From: Demequina sp. NBRC 110053
GTDB taxonomy: Bacteria; Actinomycetota; Actinomycetes; Actinomycetales; Demequinaceae
Assembly: GCF_002090095.1 (NCBI RefSeq)
Contig: NZ_BBRJ01000003.1
Location: forward strand, 186,001-250,000
Reading direction: 5' to 3'
DNA length: 64,000 nucleotides
In this document: in pieces, positions 17,695 to 26,237 of the stretch
How the letters are laid out: each line of letters begins with the position of its first letter
Position numbering within the stretch: the first letter of the stretch is position 1
Made by a program: the position numbers and the translations under genes
The notes under the pieces: generated by a model
The model's input: only the letters and a program-made list of their open reading frames with translations
Databases searched by the model: none
What the model was told of the DNA's origin: nothing

Positions 17695-18579
17695 TCACCC
17701 ATCGAGGAGGGCCCGGAGAGGATCGTCGCCGCGCTCGCAGCGCTCGCGAGCCTCGGCGAGGGTGAGCTGCTCGAGGCTGTCATCCAGCTCGTCCCAGTGG
17801 CGTGGCACCGCCGCCGTGGCGCCTGGCCGGCCTCGCGGCGAGAACGGCGCGACGGTGGTCTTGGCGCCGTTGTTCTGGCTCCAGTCCACCAGCACGTGGC
17901 CGCGCCGCCGCTCCCTGCGCAGGTTCGCCGTCACCAGGTCGGCGCGATCGTCCTCGAGCCGGGAGGCGAGACGATGCGCGAGATCGTTGGCGCCGTCGAC
18001 GTCGATGCTGCCGTTGAGCGGCGCATAGAGGTGGATGCCCTTGGATCCGCTCGTGACGGGCGCGCTCGGCAGGCCCTCGGCGTCGAGCAGGTCGCGCGCG
18101 AGCCGGGCCACGCGCACGCACTCGGCGAGGCCCGCGCCTTCCCCTGGGTCAAGGTCGAGCACCAGCCGGTCAGGCGGCTCATGACGGCCACCCGTCCGGA
18201 ACCTCCATTGCGGCACGTGGAACTCGAGGGTGCCGCGTTGAGCGAACCACACCAGCGTGGCCGCATCGTCCAGGACCGGATAGCGGTTGGTGTGGTCCTC
18301 GTGCCGGATCGCATAGCTGCGGATCCACGACGGCGCGTCGTCCTCGAGGTTCTTGTGGAAGAAGGAGTCGCCGGGATCCTCCGCGGTGCCCACCCCCTTC
18401 ATCCAACGCTTGCGCGTGGCGGGCCGGTCGCGCGTGTACCAGGTGAGGCACGGCGCGACGGCCTCGACGTAGTCGAGCACGTCGGCCTTCGTGACGCCCG
18501 TGTCGGGGTAGACCTCGCGATCGAGGCTGGTGAGACGGATGCGGTGCCCCTCGACCGTCCGGGTGGTGGTGGCGCTCAT
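17695..18579 (-). CDS. LigD-type primase-polymerase domain protein (stand-alone)
   Basis: A 294-residue archaeo-eukaryotic primase-like polymerase corresponding to the polymerase domain of LigD, the bacterial end-joining enzyme. The catalytic acids are in LVLDLDPGEG, and the nucleotide-binding GSKGIHLYAPL and third acid HVLVDWSQNNG are intact, so it should be active. Ligase and phosphoesterase domains are absent. No Ku or ATP-dependent ligase is in this window, so whether it serves end joining or another repair route is open. In many actinobacteria these domains are encoded separately. Confidence 0.9.
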   Translation of the reverse strand: MSATTTRTVEGHRIRLTSLDREVYPDTGVTKADVLDYVEAVAPCLTWYTRDRPATRKRWMKGVGTAEDPGDSFFHKNLEDDAPSWIRSYAIRHEDHTNRYPVLDDAATLVWFAQRGTLEFHVPQWRFRTGGRHEPPDRLVLDLDPGEGAGLAECVRVARLARDLLDAEGLPSAPVTSGSKGIHLYAPLNGSIDVDGANDLAHRLASRLEDDRADLVTANLRRERRRGHVLVDWSQNNGAKTTVAPFSPRGRPGATAAVPRHWDELDDSLEQLTLAEARERCERGDDPLRALLDG

Positions 18580-18663
18580 CCCCTCAGCGTGCGCGCTCGG
18601 AGCGCCGACCGCAATCGTGTGGCCGGCAGCGGAACGACCCTCGGGACTGAGGGCTGCCGGTGC

Positions 18664-19050
18664 TCAACGCGACACGCGGGTGACCGCGGCCCCTGCCCGG
18701 ATCGCCTCGGGGACCTCGGCGACGGCGTCGACCCGGTCCAGCAGCGCGGCGAGATCGTGTCCTTGCGGTCCGTCGATGTCGACCACGTACGTGATGCCCG
18801 TCGACCGCGTGGGCGGTCCGTCGAAGTCGCCTCCCGCGCTCACGCGCACACCGGCGATCGCGATGCCGAGCGCCTGGGCCTCGCGGTGGACGTCATTGAG
18901 CACGCACCCGGCGACGGCGAGGCTCAGGAGGTGGCCGCCGGTGAACTCGGTCGTGACCGTCACCCCCGCGGAGGTCCAGCGATGCGGGAGCTTCACGGTC
19001 GCATCGTCGTCGCGCATGCTGCCGGAGGACACCACCGCCACGTAGTTCAT
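18664..19050 (-). CDS. OsmC-family peroxiredoxin-like protein
   Basis: A 128-residue OsmC/Ohr-fold protein. The central helix contains the single conserved cysteine in LLSLAVAGCVLNDV; OsmC peroxidases use two. A second cysteine is not found, so organic-peroxide reductase activity is uncertain. The gene follows a GAGGGAG ribosome site and lies downstream of the tRNA-Leu terminator. Confidence 0.82.
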   Translation of the reverse strand: MNYVAVVSSGSMRDDDATVKLPHRWTSAGVTVTTEFTGGHLLSLAVAGCVLNDVHREAQALGIAIAGVRVSAGGDFDGPPTRSTGITYVVDIDGPQGHDLAALLDRVDAVAEVPEAIRAGAAVTRVSR

Positions 19051-19124
19051 CTCGGCTCCCTCGCGCTCGCCTTCGGCTCGCCCTTCAGGCTACGCCGGCG
19101 CCGCACGGAACGCCCGTGGAATGC

Positions 19125-19159
19125 AGCAGAGCCGGGAGTCTGTGACTCCCGGCTCTGCT
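19125..19159. terminator. Strong hairpin downstream of tRNA-Leu
   Basis: A perfect 16-base-pair inverted repeat with a 3-base loop: arms AGCAGAGCCGGGAGTC (19125-19140) and its complement (19144-19159). It begins 9 bases past the tRNA 3' end on the minus strand. No T-run follows, but stem strength fits a transcription terminator. Confidence 0.75.
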
Positions 19160-19167
19160 GGTTGCTC

Positions 19168-19256
19168 TGGTGTCCGAGGGGGGACTTGAACCCCCACGCC
19201 CGATAAAGGGCACTAGCACCTCAAGCTAGCGCGTCTGCCATTTCCGCCACCCGGAC
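19168..19256 (-). tRNA. tRNA-Leu (anticodon GAG)
   Basis: The minus strand folds as a class II tRNA: acceptor GTCCGGG pairs with CTCGGAC, the anticodon stem CTAGC/GCTAG encloses loop TTGAGGT with anticodon GAG (reads CUC), a long variable arm follows (TGCCCTTTATCGGGCG) and the T-arm has GGTTCAAGTCC. The 3' CCA is encoded (19168-19170). It is the only tRNA found. Confidence 0.96.
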
Positions 19257-19368
19257 GGGGTGATCTGAGAGGCTCTGGACCAGGTCCTGAGCGCCTCAGC
19301 GCGACGGCAATCGTAGCACGATTCGACAACGACTCTTCAACCGGCCGATGCGCGCGAGAGCGGTCATG

Positions 19369-22300
19369 TCAGCGGAAGTCGCGGCTCTTGGCGGGCACCT
19401 TGAGGCTCAGTGGCGACAGGTGCTCGGCGACCAGGTTGGTGGCGCCGTCGGCACGCTCGATGCGGCCGCGGATCACGAGCGCCGCGGACCGCCTCGCGAC
19501 CGCCTGGAAGCGCCGCCACACGCCCACCGAGCAGACGACGTTGAGGAAGCCGGTCTCGTCCTCGAGCGAGATGAACGTCACTCCCCTGGCGGTGCCGGGG
19601 CGCTGCCGGTGGGTGACGACGCCCGCGACGGTGACGCGCCGCTCCGCCTCGTGCCCGAGCACCCCCGCCACGGTCAGCACACCCTGCGCGTCGAGGCCCT
19701 CGCGCACGAAGACCGTCGGATAGCTGTCCGCGGAGACCCCGGAGGCCCACACGTCCGCGACCGCCTCCTCGACGGCGCTCATGCCGGGAAGCATGGGCGC
19801 CTCGACGCCCGTCTCGACGCCCGAAAGAGTGTCCGGACCCTCGCGCGCGAGCGCTCCTGACGCCCACAGTCCCTCGCGCCTGGTCACGCCCAGCGATTCG
19901 AGCGCGCCCGCGGTGGCGAGCGCCTCCCACTGCGCGACGGTGAGGCCCTTCTCCGGCGCGAGACCTGACTGCCCCTTCACCCCTGCGGGGCGCACCCGCA
20001 CGCGCCGAGCCATGTCCGTGAGCGAGGCGAACGGCCCATCGGCGCGTGCGTCCACGATGGCCTGCGCCGCCTCGACCCCCAGCCCCCGCACGGCGGCCAG
20101 CCCCATCCGCACCGCGAGGGTGCGATCCACCTGGACCAACCCCGCCATGTCCGGGCGCGTCTCCTCTGGCACCTCGAACGGCTGGTCGAGACGCTCGACC
20201 GTGGCGAGCGCCTCCGAGCGTGCCACGCACGGCCGCAGCACCACCTGCCCGTGGCGGCGCGCATCGGCGGCGAGCGACTGCGGGCTGTAGAAGCCCATGG
20301 GCTGCGCGGCCAGCAGCCCCGCATAGAAGGCGGCCGGCCTGTTGACCTTGAGCCAGCCCGAGGCGTACACGAGGTACGCGAAGGAGAACGAGTGGGACTC
20401 GGGGAACCCGAAGTCGCTGAAGGCCTTGAGCTTGTCGAAGATCTGCTCGGCGACCTCGGCGGTGATGCCGCGCTCGTTGGCGCCCACCATGAAGCGCGCC
20501 CGCAGCGCCTCCATGCGCTCCGGTGATCGCTTCGAGCCCATCGCGCGGCGCAGCTGATCCGCGAGCGAGCCGTCGAAGCCTGCGCAGTCCATCGCCATCT
20601 GCATGAGCTGCTCCTGGAACAGCGGCACGCCCAGGGTCTTGCCCAGCGACCTCTCGAGCAGCGGATGCAGGTAGGTGACCTCCTCCCTGCCGCGCGCGCG
20701 GTTGATGTACGGATGCACGGAGCCGCCCTGGATGGGGCCGGGCCGGATGAGCGCGACCTCGATGACGATGTCGTAGAAGCGGCGGGGCCTCAGGCGCGGC
20801 AGCGTCGCCATCTGCGCGCGCGACTCCACCTGGAACAGCCCCACGGTGTCCGCGGCGCACAGCAGGTCATAGACCGCGGGATCCTCCTGTGGGAGGGCAT
20901 GCAGTCCCAGCTCCGTCCCCTCGGTGTCGTGAATGTAGCCGAACGCGTACTTGAGAGCGGACAGCATCCCCAGCCCGAGCAGGTCGAACTTCACGAGTCC
21001 CGCATCGGCGCAGTCATCCTTGTCCCACTGCAGCACGGTGCGGCCGGGCATGCGGGCCCACTCCACGGGGCACACGTCGATGACGGGCCGGTCGCACAGC
21101 ACCATGCCGCCGGGGTGGATGCCCAGGTGACGCGGCAGGCGCATGAAGCGGTCGGCGAGGTCCAGCACGGGCTCGGGGATGTGCTCGAGGTCCTGCGTGG
21201 GCGGCGGCTCCGGCCACATCGCGTCGCGCTGCTGCGCGGCCCACTCCTCCTGCTTCTCCTGTGGCACGCGCAGCGATCCCCAGCGGTCGATGCTCTTGGA
21301 CCACGCGTCCTGCTGGCCCACGTCGTAGCCCAGCGCCTTGGCGGCGTCCCGCACCGCGGAGCGCGGCCGGTACTGGATGACGTTGGCGACCATCGCGGCG
21401 TTGATGCGCCCGAAGCGCTGGAACACGTACTGGATGACCTCCTCGCGGCGGTCGGACTCGATGTCCACGTCGATGTCCGGCGGACCGTCACGCTCGGGCG
21501 CGAGGAAGCGCTCGAACAGCAGCCCGTGGGTGACGGCGTCGACGGCGGTCACGCCCAGCGCGAAGCAGACGGCTGAGTTCGCGGCGGACCCGCGTCCCTG
21601 GCACAGGATGTCCTGATCGCGACAGAAGCTCACGATGTCGTGGACGATGAGGAAGTAGCCGGGGAAGTCCAGCGCCTCGATGACGTTCAGCTCATGCTCG
21701 AGCTGCTTCCACGCGCCCGGCACCCTCTCATCGTGCGGGGGGCCGTAGCGCGCGTAGGCACCACGCTTCACGAGCTCGCGCAGCCAGGACGCCTCGGTGT
21801 GCCCCTCTGGCACGGGGTACGGCGGCAGGTTGGGGGCGACGAGCTGCAGGTCGAAGGCGCACTCGGCGGCGATGCGCGCCGTCTCGACGACAGCGTGGGG
21901 GTGGCGTCGGTGACGGAGCGCCATCTCCGCGGGAGAGCGCAGGTGGTTGCCCGCGCCGCCGGGGAGCCAGCCGTCCATGTCGTCCAGCGACGAGCGGGCG
22001 CGCACGGCGGCGAGCGCGCCAGCGAGCTCGGCGTCGCGCGGGGTCGCGTAGTGGGCCCCCGTGGTCGCGACCAGCGGCAGGGACGCGTCGAAGGCGAGGT
22101 CGGCCAACGCGTCGTTGCGCTCGGAGTCGAACGGATCGCCGCTGTCCGAGATCTCGACCGCGACGCTGTCGCGTCCGAAGATCCCCACCAGCCGGTCCAG
22201 CTCGCGGCGCGCGGCGCTGTAGCCCAGCGCCGTCACCGCGCCTGACAGCGCGCGGGCGCCCGGCACGCCGACCCCGGCGAGCGCCCGACGCACCGACCCC

Positions 22301-22755
22301 TTGCGGCAGCCGGTGAGCACCTGGAAGTGGCCGTCGCCTGCGGCGGCGAGGTCCTCGAGGGTGTAGCGCGCGAGGCCCTTCTCCCCCGTGGCGAGGTGCG
22401 CCATGCCGATGGCGTGGGACAGTCGGGCGTACCCTTCGGTGCCGCGCGCGAGCACCAGCAGGTGGCTGCCGCGCGGGTCGGGGACGCCCGTGGGCGGGTC
22501 GAGCACCGGAGGTCCTCCCGGCGTCTCGGGGGCGCCCAGGTGGAGCTCAGCGCCGAACACGGCGGGCAGGTCGATCGCGCGCGCCGCGTTCGCGAAGCGC
22601 ACCGCCCCGTAGAGCCCGTCGTGGTCGGTGATGGCGAGCGCGGACAGCCCCAGCCGCCCGGCCTCAGCCGCCATCTCCTCCGGGTGGCTCGCGCCGTCGA
22701 GGAAGCTGAAGGCGCTGTGGGCGTGCAGCTCCGCGTAGACGGGCCGCTCAGTCAT
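19369..22755 (-). CDS. dnaE2: Error-prone DNA polymerase DnaE2 (ImuC)
   Basis: A 1128-residue C-family polymerase of the DnaE2/ImuC group used for mutagenic translesion synthesis after DNA damage. The PHP domain opens at YAELHAHSAFSFLDG; polymerase acids are in PDIDVDIESDRREEV; the thumb and C-terminal OB fold (VTVAGVVTHRQRPGTA) follow. It is shorter than replicative DnaE1 and lacks the C-terminal tau-binding extension. The ATG at 22755 gives the family N-terminus and overlaps the end of imuB by 8 bases, so the three mutasome genes are one operon. Family members act with ImuA' and ImuB on the sliding clamp. Confidence 0.95.
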   Translation of the reverse strand: MTERPVYAELHAHSAFSFLDGASHPEEMAAEAGRLGLSALAITDHDGLYGAVRFANAARAIDLPAVFGAELHLGAPETPGGPPVLDPPTGVPDPRGSHLLVLARGTEGYARLSHAIGMAHLATGEKGLARYTLEDLAAAGDGHFQVLTGCRKGSVRRALAGVGVPGARALSGAVTALGYSAARRELDRLVGIFGRDSVAVEISDSGDPFDSERNDALADLAFDASLPLVATTGAHYATPRDAELAGALAAVRARSSLDDMDGWLPGGAGNHLRSPAEMALRHRRHPHAVVETARIAAECAFDLQLVAPNLPPYPVPEGHTEASWLRELVKRGAYARYGPPHDERVPGAWKQLEHELNVIEALDFPGYFLIVHDIVSFCRDQDILCQGRGSAANSAVCFALGVTAVDAVTHGLLFERFLAPERDGPPDIDVDIESDRREEVIQYVFQRFGRINAAMVANVIQYRPRSAVRDAAKALGYDVGQQDAWSKSIDRWGSLRVPQEKQEEWAAQQRDAMWPEPPPTQDLEHIPEPVLDLADRFMRLPRHLGIHPGGMVLCDRPVIDVCPVEWARMPGRTVLQWDKDDCADAGLVKFDLLGLGMLSALKYAFGYIHDTEGTELGLHALPQEDPAVYDLLCAADTVGLFQVESRAQMATLPRLRPRRFYDIVIEVALIRPGPIQGGSVHPYINRARGREEVTYLHPLLERSLGKTLGVPLFQEQLMQMAMDCAGFDGSLADQLRRAMGSKRSPERMEALRARFMVGANERGITAEVAEQIFDKLKAFSDFGFPESHSFSFAYLVYASGWLKVNRPAAFYAGLLAAQPMGFYSPQSLAADARRHGQVVLRPCVARSEALATVERLDQPFEVPEETRPDMAGLVQVDRTLAVRMGLAAVRGLGVEAAQAIVDARADGPFASLTDMARRVRVRPAGVKGQSGLAPEKGLTVAQWEALATAGALESLGVTRREGLWASGALAREGPDTLSGVETGVEAPMLPGMSAVEEAVADVWASGVSADSYPTVFVREGLDAQGVLTVAGVLGHEAERRVTVAGVVTHRQRPGTARGVTFISLEDETGFLNVVCSVGVWRRFQAVARRSAALVIRGRIERADGATNLVAEHLSPLSLKVPAKSRDFR

Positions 22756-24472
22756 AGATGGCCTCGAGCACCCAGCGCCCGCCGGTGAAGGAGGCCAGCA
22801 GCGCGTGCCCTGGAGAGCCATCGGGGCGACGCAGCGCGACCTGCAGGCTCGCTCGCCGCGACGCGTCCTCCGACCACCAGCGCTCGACAGCGGGCCACGG
22901 TCCCGCCCATGCCTCGACGGGCTGAGGCAGACCCCAGGCGGGGCCGTCGTCGCGGCGGCCCACACCCCCCGATGACGGGTGGCGGCGCGCTGCGGCGGCG
23001 CGCTCGTCCTGGGGGTCGGCCTGCAGACGGACCCAGGTGGGCGGCGCGCTCATGCGCAGGCGGCGGTCGATGACCACGGGCGCCCCTCCCGCGTCGAGCA
23101 CCTCCATGGGCTCCGGCACGGGCAGCACGGTCGCGGGAGCGGGGTCGGGGATCTGCCCCGGCCAGGGATGCTCGATGCGCCGGGACGGCGTGCTCTCCTG
23201 GCCCCACGGCAGGGTGAGCACCCTGTCTCGGGGCGACCGGCCGCCCTGCTCGCGCACGGCGAGCACCGCATCGGCTCCCAGCAGGGACTGCACCCGCTCG
23301 AGGGTGCGCTGGGCGCGCGAGTCCGCGCCCGAGACCCCTCCCCACAGGTAGGCCTGCTCCGAGCCCAGCGGCACCACGTCCTCCGCGGTCAGCTCAAGCG
23401 AGGTCAGCGGCGCCCGCTCGGGGCCGGCGGCGGTGCCCGACAGCCAGCCCTCGAGCTGCCAGCGCACCCGGTCCGTCATGTGCCGGGCGAAGGCACCCGC
23501 GCGGGACCCCACGTCCGTGCGCCACACTCGCTCGAGGGTGTCGCCCCGCTCGGTGGTCGCGGCGATCCGCACTCGCCCGCACCGCACGCCTGCCTCGAGC
23601 AGCGCGGCGTCCAGCAGTCCGGCGACGTGGGCTGCCACGAGCGCGAGCTGCTCGACGCGCTCGGCAGGCTCCTCGAAGGCGTAGCCCACCGCGACGTCCT
23701 CCTCGGAGCGGCGCAGCACGGGCGGGCGGACGTCCTCGCCGCGGCTCACCCGGTGCGCCCACCGCCCCACGGGGCCGAACCTCGCGAGCACGTCCCCCGC
23801 TGGCAGCGCGGTGTAGTCCGCGAGGGTGTGCAGGCCCAGCCGGGTCAGCACGCTCACGAGGTCCTCGACCTGCTCGCGCTGGCGGCGCTCCATCGCGGCC
23901 AGCGGCAGCACGTCCACGGGCGCATCCGCAAGGAACGCGGCAGACTCCCCCGGCGGCACGAGCGCGGAGCTGCGCGCCGCGAGCACCGCCGCGAGCAGCC
24001 CGTCCGCCATGCCCACCGAGGACTCGCAGCCCGCCAGCTCCGCGACGGCGGTGACCAGCGCCTCCGCGAGCGCCTCCTCCGAGCCATGGAAGCGCGCGGC
24101 GCCGTCCGCGGGGATCATCAGCAGCCCCGGCCGGGACACCTCGACGCCCGAGACGACGTCCTCGGCTGCGGCGGCCACGGCCTCGAAGGTGCGCGCGTCC
24201 CGCCCCTCGTCGTGCGCGAGGATCGCGATGTCGGGGCACGCGCGCTGGGCGAGCCGGCGACGCATGCCGCGCCTGACTCCGGCCGCCCGCGCCGCCGCCG
24301 ACACCGCCACCAGGCCACGCCCGTGCAGGACGGCCGCGGGCGCATCGGCCCGCACGTGCGCCTCCGTCATGGCCGCGACCACCGGCCAGTCCGGCACCCA
24401 CAGCACGGCGCGACGCGTGGTCGCGACGGGCCCTTGCCCGTGCGCGCTGCGAGCGGGTGCGATCTCGCTCAT
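22748..24472 (-). CDS. imuB: ImuB, catalytically dead Y-family polymerase homologue
   Basis: A 574-residue ImuB, the adaptor of the mutasome. Residues about 20-370 have the DinB/UmuC fold, but the acidic motifs are lost: the usual D-x-D start is WVPDWPVVAA and the usual SxDE appears as PADGAARFHGSEE. This fits the known non-catalytic role, in which ImuB links DnaE2, ImuA' and the beta clamp. The C-terminal third is Pro/Arg/Asp-rich. The ATG at 24472 overlaps the stop of the upstream gene (ATGA). Confidence 0.92.
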   Translation of the reverse strand: MSEIAPARSAHGQGPVATTRRAVLWVPDWPVVAAMTEAHVRADAPAAVLHGRGLVAVSAAARAAGVRRGMRRRLAQRACPDIAILAHDEGRDARTFEAVAAAAEDVVSGVEVSRPGLLMIPADGAARFHGSEEALAEALVTAVAELAGCESSVGMADGLLAAVLAARSSALVPPGESAAFLADAPVDVLPLAAMERRQREQVEDLVSVLTRLGLHTLADYTALPAGDVLARFGPVGRWAHRVSRGEDVRPPVLRRSEEDVAVGYAFEEPAERVEQLALVAAHVAGLLDAALLEAGVRCGRVRIAATTERGDTLERVWRTDVGSRAGAFARHMTDRVRWQLEGWLSGTAAGPERAPLTSLELTAEDVVPLGSEQAYLWGGVSGADSRAQRTLERVQSLLGADAVLAVREQGGRSPRDRVLTLPWGQESTPSRRIEHPWPGQIPDPAPATVLPVPEPMEVLDAGGAPVVIDRRLRMSAPPTWVRLQADPQDERAAAARRHPSSGGVGRRDDGPAWGLPQPVEAWAGPWPAVERWWSEDASRRASLQVALRRPDGSPGHALLASFTGGRWVLEAIYD

Positions 24473-25173
24473 GCGACCTCCTCGTCCACGTCCACGCGGG
24501 CGCCGGGACGGCTCCACCGCAGCCCGGGATCGACGTCGAGCAGCACGCGCACTCGCCGGGACCCGCCCTGGCGTCGCCCGGACACGGCGACCGTCAGCTC
24601 CCGCTCGCGCAGCCGCCCGTCGCCCGCCCCCAGGCCGCTCCAGACCGAGCGCTCGACGTCGAGCCGCACGTGCGCGCCGGTCCACTCGCCGGCGGCGATG
24701 ATCACCCCGCCGCGCTCCCGCGCACGGGAGGCCAGGCGGCGGCGGTCAGCCTCGGACAGCGCGAGACGCTCGCCCAGCAGCACCACGTCCATGCCGTCGA
24801 CGCACGCGCCCGCCGCCTCGGCGGCCTGCGCCCCTGGATGCGGGATGAGCGCGAGCCTGGACAGGTCGATGCCCCGCCTCGCCGCCGCCACGACCCCGAC
24901 CGTGGGCATGCCGATCGCCGCCGTCCACGACCCCTCCCTGGACGCCTGCGCGGCGAGCGCGAGCATGAGGGACGTCGCCCCCGTCACCGCCACCACCTGG
25001 CCGCGCCGCAGCCCCTCCGGCAGCAGGCTCGCGAGGTGCTGGTCGAGTGGCAGCACCGGCCGCTCGCCCGCGTGGGCATCGACGCCGATGCGCGCCTGGA
25101 CCCCCGCGAGCGCCGCCCGGGCGCGGCTCAGCCGCTCCGCCTGGGAGGCGCCGGGGGTCGTCTCGGTGGTCAC
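24469..25173 (-). CDS. imuA': ImuA'-like RecA-fold protein
   Basis: A 234-residue protein in the position of mycobacterial ImuA', first gene of the damage-inducible mutasome operon. Its core resembles the RecA/SulA fold (QVVAVTGATSLMLALAAQASREG, then AAIGMPTVGVVAAARRGIDL), but the ATP-binding P-loop is degenerate (VTGATS), so ATP binding is doubtful. The start is a GTG at 25173 with GGAGAG close upstream. An SOS box lies at 25219-25234. The beginning of the frame down to the conserved region is short, which supports this start. Confidence 0.85.
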   Translation of the reverse strand: MTTETTPGASQAERLSRARAALAGVQARIGVDAHAGERPVLPLDQHLASLLPEGLRRGQVVAVTGATSLMLALAAQASREGSWTAAIGMPTVGVVAAARRGIDLSRLALIPHPGAQAAEAAGACVDGMDVVLLGERLALSEADRRRLASRARERGGVIIAAGEWTGAHVRLDVERSVWSGLGAGDGRLRERELTVAVSGRRQGGSRRVRVLLDVDPGLRWSRPGARVDVDEEVA

Positions 25174-25200
25174 ATCTCTCCGTCAGTCATCGCGGTCGGT

Positions 25201-25216
25201 GCGAGACACGTCTCGC
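25201..25216. repeat. 16-bp palindrome beside the SOS box
   Basis: GCGAGACACGTCTCGC: 7-base arms around AC, in the leader between the SOS box and the ImuA' start. It may be an mRNA hairpin or a second protein site. Confidence 0.55.
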
Positions 25217-25218
25217 GT

Positions 25219-25234
25219 TCGAACATATGTTCGA
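25219..25234. promoter_or_regulatory. LexA-binding SOS box
   Basis: TCGAACATATGTTCGA is a perfect 16-base palindrome and an exact fit to the actinobacterial LexA consensus TCGAAC-N4-GTTCGA. It lies 45 bases upstream of the ImuA' GTG and predicts DNA-damage induction of imuA'-imuB-dnaE2. Confidence 0.93.
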
Positions 25235-25275
25235 TTATGACCCCGAGGTCTGACATCGGGCAACACCGGAGGGCG

Positions 25276-26073
25276 TCAGTCGCGCACGCGCAGCTCCCAC
25301 ATCGCGACGGCCGATGCGGCGGCGACGTTCAGCGAGTCGACTCCCCGCGCCATCGGGATCACGACAGCCGTGTCCACGTGCGCGAGCGCCTGCCTGGTGA
25401 GCCCATCGCCCTCCGCCCCCATGACGATGGCGACCCGCTCGCCAACCGTCGCGGCGAACTCGTCCAGCGCCACCGCATCGGCCGTCAGCGCGAGCCCGCC
25501 CACGGAGAAGCCCAGATCGCGCAGCTCGTCCAGCGCCCCTGGCCAGGACTCCGCGCGCGTCCACGGCACCTGGAACACGGTGCCCATCGACACCTTGACG
25601 CTGCGCCGGTACAGCGGGTCGGCGCAGGTGGGGGCCACCACGATCGCGTCCGCGCCCAGCCCCGCAGCAGAGCGGAAGATCGCGCCCACGTTGGTGTGGT
25701 CGACGATGGACTCGAGCACGACCACCCGGCGAGCGTCGCGGACCAGATCCGCGAGGGCCGGGAGCACCGGTCGCTCCATCGCGGCGAGCGCGCCGCGGTG
25801 CACCTGGTAGCCAGTGACGGCCTCGAGGACCTCCTCCGGTGCGACGTAGACCGGCACCGCAGCCGGGACCGTCACCGAGTCGACCCATCGCTCGCTCAGC
25901 AGCACGGACCGCGGCTCGTGCCCCGCCGCGAGCGCGCGCTCGATCACCTTCGCGCCCTCCGCCATGTACAGCCCGCGCTCGGGCTCGAGGCGCCGGCGCA
26001 GGGCCACGTCGGTGAGACCGCGGTAGTCCTCGAGGCGAGGGTCGGCGGCGTCGGCGACGGGGATCAGCGGCAT
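25276..26073 (-). CDS. SpoU/TrmH-family RNA 2'-O-methyltransferase
   Basis: A 265-residue SPOUT methyltransferase. An N-terminal substrate-binding part (GLYMAEGAKVIERAL) precedes the knot domain with motif 1 HTNVGAIFRSAAGLGA, motif 2 AIVMGAEGDGL and motif 3 IPMARGVDSLNVAAA. The invariant Asn, Glu and Ser-Leu-Asn residues are kept, so it should methylate a ribose 2'-OH in rRNA or tRNA; the target is not predictable. The ATG at 26073 is chosen because upstream frame is not conserved-looking. Confidence 0.92.
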   Translation of the reverse strand: MPLIPVADAADPRLEDYRGLTDVALRRRLEPERGLYMAEGAKVIERALAAGHEPRSVLLSERWVDSVTVPAAVPVYVAPEEVLEAVTGYQVHRGALAAMERPVLPALADLVRDARRVVVLESIVDHTNVGAIFRSAAGLGADAIVVAPTCADPLYRRSVKVSMGTVFQVPWTRAESWPGALDELRDLGFSVGGLALTADAVALDEFAATVGERVAIVMGAEGDGLTRQALAHVDTAVVIPMARGVDSLNVAAASAVAMWELRVRD

Positions 26074-26194
26074 GGGGACATCTTCGCAGGGGGTGACGGG
26101 CGCGATTCTCCTCACAGGATCCGCCAACCTGCCAGAACCGACAGCGACTTCCTCATGGGGCGCCACGTCCGGGAGCGGTGGGGCGGGGAGCGCG

Positions 26195-26224
26195 ACGGCC
26201 CCGCCGCTTGCGCGACGGGGCCGT
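26195..26224. terminator. Hairpin after the nfeD-SPFH operon
   Basis: Arms ACGGCCCCG (26195-26203) and CGGGGCCGT (26216-26224) with a 12-base loop, 13 bases past the SPFH stop codon on the minus strand. No T-run. Confidence 0.6.
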
Positions 26225-26237
26225 ACGGTGGTGCCGG

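Noticed and set aside
19364..20860. 498-codon open frame overlapping dnaE2
   Set aside because: It is an out-of-frame shadow; the dnaE2 frame holds all the conserved motifs.
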